From Agapetus fuscipes (taxonomy: Eukaryota; Arthropoda; Insecta; Trichoptera; Glossosomatidae), in NCBI GenBank assembly GCA_951799405.1, contig OX637344.1, forward strand, positions 13,640,001-13,704,000: a DNA stretch of 64,000 nt. Reading direction: 5' to 3'. The notes below the pieces were generated by a model that worked only from the letters and a program-made list of their open reading frames with translations, had not been told where the DNA came from and ran no database searches. How positions within the stretch are numbered: position 1 is the first letter of the stretch; each line of letters starts with the position of its first letter. A program made the position numbers and the translations under genes. Positions 57,464-64,000 of this stretch are shown here, piece after piece.

Positions 57464-60400
57464 GTCTCAGGACCGCAGGAAAGTCTCAGGACCGCAAGAT
57501 GGCGCCTTTGGCGACACAGCGTGTGCTGTCAGATCCGCGATTGTTTTTTAAATAATAAATCAAATTAATTGTTTCGTAAAATAGTACATTTGAATTAATA
57601 ATTAAGGATAAATTACAATTTTTTACTTAATATATCATAACCCATAATACTCGTAATGAATGTAACGTTTTTGTGTAATTTGTGTTTTTAATCTGAATGA
57701 CAAATAGTTTTATAGTTTTTTTTTTTTTGTGACAATATAATTTTGCGGATTAATAATTTTAAATTTTTGACGATAATATGATATAAATATTTTAACTAAT
57801 TTACTTTAAAGAATAATGGATTTTAATGTTGTGACCAATGCTTGTGACCGGTTAATGTGATAAAAATGATTTGTGTTCAAATTTTAATGTGTCAATATTT
57901 GATTTGAATTATTGGATTTTAACGTAATAATATAAATAATTTAATATAACTTAATAAATGGTGCGATCTTATACGATCAATGAACTCCTAAGTCTGAGAA
58001 GACATAGCCCTGTCTGTCACATTGAAGTGAGCGATTGTGTGCGGAGGGTAGTGCAGGGACGGGGAGGACATGTCGTGGATAGTGCTGGGGGGAGGAGGCG
58101 CAAGCGTGGCAGGCGGGCGGGACGTCGCCTGTACTGCAGGCCACCAGCTGACAACTGCGAGGACGGCGCTGCACAGCACGAGAGGGGGCGCGCAGAGACT
58201 GACAACCTCCGCCGCCCGGAAGCCGTGGGAGTGTCAAATGGCCTCTGTAGAGGCGTCAAAGCTGATTCTGTCAGGAAGGCTGAAGAAGTGTGCGAGCGAC
58301 GAAAAGAATGTGTGAGAAGAAAGTATGCGAAGAAAGAGGAATGGAAGTTTGCAACGTGGAACGTGAGGGACTGGAATGACTGTAAAGAGAGGGAAATCTC
58401 AAATATTATGAAAGAGAGAGGAATAAAAGTTCTTTGTGTGACTGAGACGAAAATGATAGGAGATGGAGAAAAGGAAATGGTAAATGGTGAATTTTTTGTA
58501 TGGTGTGGGGTGAAAGATGGATACAAGAGACAGGGTGTAGGTGTTATCATTGATGAAAAAGCGAAAGGTTGTATTACTAAGTATGAAAGAGTCTCCCCGA
58601 GAATATTGTTAGTGAGAATGAGATTTGGACGGATGAAAGTTCTACTGATTGCGTGCTACGCCCCAGTGGACTCGGAATGCAGGGTAGTGAAAGAAGAATT
58701 CTGGGAGAAAGTTAACATTGTTATGAGACAGAAAGAAGAGAATGAAAGAACGATTCTACTAGGAGATTTTAATGGATGGGTAGGTATGAGACAAGATGAT
58801 AGCGAAAATGTGGTAGGACCGAGTGGTAAAGGTGTAGCCAATGATAACGGTAGAGCGCTAATAAGCCTATGTATGGAGCATAGACTCTTTACGTCGAATA
58901 CCTGGTTCAACCACAAAAGTATACATTTGTATACGTGGCAGAACAGAGCGGGCAACCGTACAATTATTGACTACATCTGTGTGGATGAAAGAATGAGAGG
59001 GGATGTAAGAGACTCTCGAGTATACCGTGGAGCTGTGCTGAACACAGACCACTATTTGCTGTGCTCGAGAATAATGATAGGAGATGTAAAAAGAAGAGCA
59101 CAAAAGGAATTGGTGAGTATGAAGCGAATAAAAGTTGAAAAAATGAATGATGTAAGTATAAAAGAAAAGTACAAATGTGAGATGAATGAAAGACTTAACC
59201 ACGATGAGTTAAAAAAAACAAAAGAAGAAGGATGTGTTGAAAAAATGTGGTCAAAAATGAAAGAAAATATGATTGAATGTGCGAAATCTGTTTGTGGTGA
59301 AGCGAAGGTCTGTAAAAGAAGAGGTGATGCATGGTGGAATGACGAAGTGAGAGAAGCTATTGAACAGAAGAAGAATGCTTTTAATAGATGGCTGAATGAT
59401 AGGAAAAATCAAGCTCTAGAAGAGATATATAAGCAAGCAAAACGAAGAGCCAAAACCGTTGTCTTTGAGAGTAAGATGAAAATAGAAAGTAAGGAAAATG
59501 AGAGAGCGCAGCAGAATTTCCTCACCAATAAAAAATCATTCTGGAGCTGGGTACGTGATAAAAACGAAAGTCGCGGATCAACCACCCCAGGCATTAAAAA
59601 CGCTGAGGGAATCTTGCTGTGGGACGAAAGTGATGTAAGGAAGAGATGGAATGAATATTTTAAAAATTTATATGGCCAGGGCGAAAGAGACTATTATGAT
59701 GTTGAATATAATGACAGCGATGAAGAAATTGTGAAAGAGGATGTGATAATAAGTATAAAAGATCTGAAGAATGGAAAAGCTGCTGGGAATGATGGTGTGA
59801 ATGCTGAGATGATCAAATGTGCTGGGGAGTGCATGGTTGAATGGATGTTTGAACTGTGCAAGATGTGTGTGAAAGAGAGTAAAGTGCCGATGGACTGGAA
59901 AAAGGCGGTCATTGTTCCTATCTACAAAGGAAAGGGTGACAAAAAGGACTGCCAAAATTTCAGGCCCATCAGTCTTCTCAGTATAGCTGGTAAAGTATTG
60001 TGTAAGGTTCTCATAAAAAAAGTGAGACTGTCTACCGGTCATGGGGTTTCTGATATCCAGACTGGCTTTATGCCAGGAAGAGGGTGTGTAGACCAGATCT
60101 TCACTCTCAGACAGATTGTTGAAAAACATCTGGCTGTGGGTCGGAAGGTCTACACGGCTTTTGTGGATCTCGAGAAGGCTTTTGACTCGGTGGACAGAGG
60201 TATGATGTGGAAAGTACTCCTAAAGTACGGTGTGAACGGCAAGCTTCTGAATGGAATACGCGCCATCTATGAAAATAGTTTGGCGTGTGTAAGAGTGGAT
60301 GGTAAATGTAGCGAATGGTTTGATGTTTACAAGGGAGTACGACAGGGGTGTGTAATGAGTCCGTGGTTATTTAACATAATCATGGACAATTGTATGAAAG

Positions 60401-61312
60401 AAGCAGAAATTTCTCATTATGGTGTGAAAGTGGGTGAGACGAATGTTGGAGTTCTTCTCTATGCTGACGATGCCGTAGTGTTGGCTGATACAGCGGAGGA
60501 GCTCCAGATGATACTCACCAAAATGAATGATGCTTTTAGTAAGAACGGTTTAAAAGTGAATGCCAGTAAGACGAAAGTATTAGTGTTTGACAGGACTGAG
60601 GAATGCGAGGAAATTGAGATAAGACTGAATGAAACAAGAGTGGAGGTCGTGAAAGAATTTGATTATCTGGGAAGCAAGTTTGAGTCGAATGGGAAATTGA
60701 CGAAAGAATTGGAAAAGCGTGCTAGTAGAGGAAGAAGTGTAATGGGAACGATTGGAAGAATTGCAAGAAATAGGAAACTTACGAAGAATATGAGATTGGC
60801 GGTCCACAATGGTATATTGGTTCCGACATTGATGTATGGAAGTGAGGCGTGGACAGTTAATGAATGTGAGCTGAGTAAAGTATGTACGGTTGAAATGGCT
60901 TATCTGAGAGCAATGGCTGGAAAAACACTGAATGATAGAGTACGTAATGATTGGGTGATGAACGAGTGTGGTATAAAAGAGAATATGAGAATGAAAGTAC
61001 AAAAAAGTACGATGAGATGGTTCGGACATCTCGAAAGAATGGATGATGAACGACTAACGAAGAAAGTGTACAAAGGAAATGTCAGAGGAAAGCGCGGAAG
61101 GGGAAGGCCGAGGAAAGAATGGTTAGACCAAATAGGTGAGATTGCGAAAGAATGGAACCTGCAGAGTGAAAATAAGAGAAGAGTATGTATGAAAAAGGTG
61201 ATGAATATTGAGGAAATGAAAGTGGTTTGTAAGGACAGAAAAAAGTGGAGGCGCATCTGCGGAGGTACCGGCCACCCCTAGTGGAACGGCGGCAGGATAC
61301 AGTAACAGTAAC
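57464..61312 (+). mobile_element. RTE-like LINE, apparently full length
   Basis: About 500 bp of 5' UTR, one intact ORF and a 28-bp 3' tail ending (CAGTAA)n. The 5' boundary is inferred from a 19-bp tandem pair (gtctcaggaccgca at 57464 and 57483) followed by caagatggcgcc, which stand out from AT-rich flanks. A target duplication is not evident. Fragments elsewhere in the window end at the same 3' point. Confidence 0.8.
57958..61281 (+). CDS. LINE endonuclease-reverse transcriptase, 1107 residues
   Basis: One protein that nicks DNA and copies the element RNA at the nick. Residues 1-125 are a basic, GC-rich leader. Residues about 130-370 are an APE-type endonuclease with TWNV (133-136), ETK (163-165), GDFN (269-272) and the NTDH end (362-365). 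Residues about 590-880 are the reverse transcriptase with FRPIS (668), FVDLEKAFD (motif A, acid D737), GVRQGCVMSPWLF and YADD (835-838). The C-terminus has GRGRPRK and ends GGTGHP. No stop or frameshift is seen and all catalytic residues are present, so it may be competent. A YTINELL stretch at residues 5-11 fits the eIF4E-binding pattern. The single ORF, short 3' UTR and simple-repeat end suggest the RTE clade; other APE clades are not excluded. Confidence 0.92.
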   Translation: MVRSYTINELLSLRRHSPVCHIEVSDCVRRVVQGRGGHVVDSAGGRRRKRGRRAGRRLYCRPPADNCEDGAAQHERGRAETDNLRRPEAVGVSNGLCRGVKADSVRKAEEVCERRKECVRRKYAKKEEWKFATWNVRDWNDCKEREISNIMKERGIKVLCVTETKMIGDGEKEMVNGEFFVWCGVKDGYKRQGVGVIIDEKAKGCITKYERVSPRILLVRMRFGRMKVLLIACYAPVDSECRVVKEEFWEKVNIVMRQKEENERTILLGDFNGWVGMRQDDSENVVGPSGKGVANDNGRALISLCMEHRLFTSNTWFNHKSIHLYTWQNRAGNRTIIDYICVDERMRGDVRDSRVYRGAVLNTDHYLLCSRIMIGDVKRRAQKELVSMKRIKVEKMNDVSIKEKYKCEMNERLNHDELKKTKEEGCVEKMWSKMKENMIECAKSVCGEAKVCKRRGDAWWNDEVREAIEQKKNAFNRWLNDRKNQALEEIYKQAKRRAKTVVFESKMKIESKENERAQQNFLTNKKSFWSWVRDKNESRGSTTPGIKNAEGILLWDESDVRKRWNEYFKNLYGQGERDYYDVEYNDSDEEIVKEDVIISIKDLKNGKAAGNDGVNAEMIKCAGECMVEWMFELCKMCVKESKVPMDWKKAVIVPIYKGKGDKKDCQNFRPISLLSIAGKVLCKVLIKKVRLSTGHGVSDIQTGFMPGRGCVDQIFTLRQIVEKHLAVGRKVYTAFVDLEKAFDSVDRGMMWKVLLKYGVNGKLLNGIRAIYENSLACVRVDGKCSEWFDVYKGVRQGCVMSPWLFNIIMDNCMKEAEISHYGVKVGETNVGVLLYADDAVVLADTAEELQMILTKMNDAFSKNGLKVNASKTKVLVFDRTEECEEIEIRLNETRVEVVKEFDYLGSKFESNGKLTKELEKRASRGRSVMGTIGRIARNRKLTKNMRLAVHNGILVPTLMYGSEAWTVNECELSKVCTVEMAYLRAMAGKTLNDRVRNDWVMNECGIKENMRMKVQKSTMRWFGHLERMDDERLTKKVYKGNVRGKRGRGRPRKEWLDQIGEIAKEWNLQSENKRRVCMKKVMNIEEMKVVCKDRKKWRRICGGTGHP

Positions 61313-61556
61313 AGTTCTTCATACTTATACCCATTATTTGACGATAGATTTTTTTTCTTATATTAGACGCATTAATCGTATTTTTTAAGGTTTATTTAGA
61401 TATAAATACAAAAGAAATAAAGATATTAAAATGTGTAGCGTAGCATATCTATATTATTAAGATTTTACTTTGATTTTGTTGTACTCATATTATTACTGCT
61501 CGGAGAGAGAAGGATCTGGAACATAATATTATGCGGCCGACTTCATCCCCGCCTGT
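61313..61556. other. Spacer between RTE and LTR element
   Basis: AT-rich, then a GC-richer stretch (ctgctcggagagagaaggat). The LTR start could lie within it if the boundary is further left than I place it. Confidence 0.4.
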
Positions 61557-61638
61557 TGTAAGGGATGGAGTAGGGAAGCTTGAGGGCCAAGGGTAGTGAG
61601 GATTTTCCCCTCCAGGGGGAGATCAGCTGCCCAAATCG

Positions 61639-61673
61639 TATAAAAGGCCAACCAGTGGACGAACTCGTCAGTT
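61639..61673 (+). promoter_or_regulatory. TATA box and initiator in the LTR
   Basis: TATAAAA at 61639-61645 and TCAGTT at 61668-61673 place the initiator A 31 bases after the first T, the textbook insect core-promoter spacing. Confidence 0.7.
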
Positions 61674-61791
61674 GAGAAGGATCCTATGGGCTCCAACCCA
61701 CCTTCTCTCTCCCCCCGACGTCATAATGCTTCTGTGCCAGGACATACATGACTGAAGGGGTTATTTTATGTATATTATATATCACACACTC

Positions 61792-62400
61792 CTTGAGCAA
61801 ATAGGCCGAGCAAGCTTCTTTTCTAGGACTTCTCACACCTATGTCTCACCTCCCTGTACCTCTTGAGCAAATGGGCCGAGCAAGCTTCTTTTCTAGGACT
61901 TCTCACACCTATGTCTCACCTCCCTGTACCTCTTGAGCAAATGGGCCGAGCAAGCTTCTTTTCTAGGACTTCTCACACCTATGTCTCACCTCCCTGTACC
62001 TCTTGAGCAAATGGGCCGAGCAAGCTTCTTTTCTAGGACTTCTCACACCTATGTCTCACCTCCCTGTACCTCTTGAGCAAATGGGCCGAGCAAGCTTCTT
62101 TTCTAGGACTTCTCACACCTATGTCTCACCTCCCTGTACCTCTTGAGCAAATGGGCCGAGCAAGCTTCTTTTCTAGGACTTCTCACACCTATGTCTCACC
62201 TCCCTGTACCTCTTGAGCAAATGGGCCGAGCAAGCTTCTTTTCTAGGACTTCTCACCGCTATAGCTCACCCCTTTTTACCACCTGAACAACAGGACAAGC
62301 GAGCTTCCTTTCTGGGACAACTTGGACCTAAGGTTCATCCTTCCACACCTCACAAGCAAGGCAGCGTGCTTTCTAGACCTCCTTGGCTTACAGGTGGAAC
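61792..62400 (+). repeat. 70-bp tandem array, 6 full units plus diverged end
   Basis: Exact 70-bp period from 61792, starting cttgagcaaatgggccgagc. Six units to 62211 are almost identical, a seventh breaks at about 62255, and at least two further decayed units reach about 62400. Transcription from the TATA box would run through it. Confidence 0.92.
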
Positions 62401-62780
62401 CCTTTTCCTCTTTATCACAATTATAATCATTATCCTATTGTCAAAGGGTAATTAATAATGCTCACGCCTGTGACTGGCGAAAATATGCATAGTATGACCT
62501 GCTTGAGGTCATTCTCTTTCATTGTAATTATCATAATATTGTAAGGGGTTGGTTTCCCCGCAATTTCCCTGATCATGGGATGATAACATACTGTATTGTT
62601 AACTGATCTATTATTGTTCTGCTTACTGTTTTATAAGCATTGATACTGTACATTTTATATTCAATTGAACTCACGAATTAATTGTAAATGAGGCAAGGTG
62701 TGAATAAATGATATTGCTTATGATGGGATCTGAATCTTTCAATCAATAAATGCATCACACTCAATTTGCGCTTTACAAAA

Positions 62781-62799
62781 TGGCGCCCAACTTAGTGGC
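62781..62799 (+). promoter_or_regulatory. Primer-binding site, tRNA-Lys-like
   Basis: TGGCGCCCAAC matches the first 11 bases of the primer site used with lysine tRNA by many retroelements, then diverges. Confidence 0.65.
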
Positions 62800-63645
62800 T
62801 TGAATTAAATGTACAGTGAAAGCTAATTGTGTAATATCAGTAAAATCAATGATTTCAAAAATTTGCAAAATCAGCTGGAATGCAAAATTGTAACTTCCGC
62901 ATTGATATTATGTGGGTCATGTTACGTGACGCAATGTCTTTGTACTTAAACAATAGGGGGAGATCCCATATGGGATGGCTCTCCATTGAGATGTTTTGTA
63001 AACAAAAATCTTTGAATAACGGGAAGTTAACAGAAATTCCATACTAATGGTTTTAAAATACATATTGTCTAATCTAACAATTGAACAGTGGTTGAATTGT
63101 CACTTTCATCAAATAATTATCTTGCTTTGTAAAATTTTGTTTTGTGATGCACATTCCTTTGCTTGAAGATGGTCGAAAGTTCACATCTGGCACGAGAATA
63201 CACAGACGGACGGCATTCCTGGGAGACCGGTGGCGCCCGTGCTGAAGTGGCCACATGTGACACGAAACAAAGGACTGACCTAGAAAAAGGGACGAGCTTC
63301 ACCGACCACCAAAGAAGATTGCATCTTACAATTTAAAATTGTTGAACACAAAAACTAATGATTTGAAAACTAATTCTCGCTTAGGAAGATACATGGACTT
63401 GCCTAAGAAGAAGAAAGCCTGCACTGGAAGACAAGTTCATCACCGGAAAACAACACATGTCTTCGCACCGGGAGACTGCCCTGCAGCGGAAGATGGACTT
63501 CCTCCCCTGACGAAAAGGACCCGCTTCTAGAAGACATGCTGCCCCCAGTTGGTGACTCATCTTGCCAAGCAGCCGTGAAACCATTCACGCTGGAATACTG
63601 CCATGCAGCCTCGTGAGCCACCGTAAGCACAGTTATGGAGAACTG
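62800..63645 (+). other. Leader of the second LTR element
   Basis: No gag frame is seen on the plus strand; the longest is 63 codons at 63339-63530. Sequence after about 63560 already contains decayed 41-bp units. The element may have a long leader or be non-autonomous. Confidence 0.4.
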
Positions 63646-64000
63646 CCAACCGGCTTCGTGCGCTGCTGTGAGCGCAGACATCCCTGCCATGCAGCCTTGT
63701 GCGCTGCTGTGAGCGCAGACATCCCAGCCATGCAGCCTTGGGCGCTGCTGTGAGCGCAGACATCCCTGCCATGCAGCCTTGTGCGCTGCTGTGAGCGCAG
63801 ACATCCCAGCCATGCAGCCTTGTGCGCTGCTGTGAGCGCAGACATCCCTGCCATGCAGCCTTGGGCGCTGCTGTGAGCGCAGACATCCCTGCCATGCAGC
63901 CTTGTGCGCTGCTGTGAGCGCAGACATCCCTGCCATGCAGCCTTGTGCGCTGCTGTGAGCGCAGACATTCCTGCCATGCAGCCTTGTGTGCTGCTGTGAG
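63646..64000 (+). repeat. 41-bp tandem array running off the window
   Basis: The unit is close to tgccatgcagccttgtgcgc plus tgctgtgagcgcagacatccc, with at least 8 units from 63686 at a 41-bp step. Variants alternate (ccctgcc or cccagcc; ttgtgc or ttgggc). The unit has no stop on the minus strand in any frame, which explains three overlapping minus-strand ORFs of 110-177 codons. Confidence 0.92.

Larger units (their letters stand above)
61557..62777 (+). mobile_element. 5' LTR of a second LTR retrotransposon, about 1.2 kb
   Basis: The proposed LTR starts TGTAAGG and ends CTTTACA. It is followed after three A residues by a lysine-tRNA-like primer site. It contains a TATA promoter, a 70-bp tandem array and AATAAA at about 62704 and 62744. 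The matching 3' LTR must lie beyond the window, so the left boundary is provisional. Confidence 0.65.

Noticed and set aside
58017..58550. Minus-strand 177-codon frame over the LINE leader
   Set aside because: Antisense of the GC-rich 5' part of the LINE ORF. Composition is explained by the sense codons.
63403..63977. Three overlapping minus-strand ORFs of 112-177 codons
   Set aside because: They come from the 41-bp array, which lacks stops in all antisense frames. The sense direction is set by the LTR and primer site.
1..64000. Bacterial or plasmid origin, operons, CRISPR arrays
   Set aside because: Split genes, tRNA-derived SINEs, APE-type LINEs and a ZAD domain show animal DNA. The tandem arrays lack the repeat-spacer structure of CRISPR.

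Overview
The window is animal genomic DNA, most likely from an insect and perhaps a lepidopteran. It is about 37 % GC by impression and holds GT-AG split genes. One gene carries a ZAD (zf-AD) domain, which is mainly an arthropod domain, and strings such as taggtacctac recur. Well over half of the sequence is recognisable mobile DNA. There is no operon structure, rRNA, CRISPR array or convincing free-standing tRNA gene. Family names SINE-A to SINE-D, MITE-P and repeats E to I are working labels used only here. All splice models were built by eye from splice sites, codon phase and domain continuity.

Host genes. (1) A ZAD plus C2H2 zinc-finger gene lies on the minus strand. Its five coding exons (30629-30551, 27496-27354, 26568-25951, 25185-25027, 23725-23414) keep frame at every junction and give about 436 residues. 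(2) A minus-strand gene of the N4BP1/KHNYN/Regnase NYN-ribonuclease family has exons 48885-47149, 45193-45089, 41109-40990 and 40521-40317, with a candidate first exon at 51782-51760. (3) A plus-strand gene encodes 20 C2H2 fingers in about 742 residues (52515-52668 and 53622-55715). Genes 2 and 3 appear to be head to head across 51783-52514. (4) A candidate first exon at 9434-9360, minus strand, encodes a short membrane anchor; the rest of that gene is not identified.

Mobile DNA. An RTE-like LINE with an intact 1107-codon ORF (57958-61281) comes with six 5'-truncated or decayed relatives, all on the plus strand. CR1/L2-like LINE copies lie at 22990, 25690, 31180, 38931, 42237, 45220 and 45765, and further LINE 3' ends at 6660, 11214, 17540, 20030, 20747, 24262, 34845, 50030 and 56536. 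Four retroposon families occur: A, B and D with tRNA-like heads, and C with about twenty copies and a TTAGA-type tail. There are hAT, PIF/Harbinger-like and piggyBac-like MITEs with visible target duplications. A young non-autonomous LTR element lies at 34988-38456, and the 5' LTR and leader of a second LTR element fill 61557 to the window end. Tandem arrays occur at 10880 (20 bp), 38457 (12 bp), 61792 (70 bp) and 63646 (41 bp).

The strongest candidates for something undescribed are: a set of fold-back loci with a hammerhead-ribozyme-like core at or next to their apex; a 61-bp perfect palindrome inserted with a TTA duplication; the coding-poor LTR element with almost identical LTRs; similarity between the middle of SINE-C and the 3' end of the RTE; and a five-finger module repeated three times inside the 20-finger protein.
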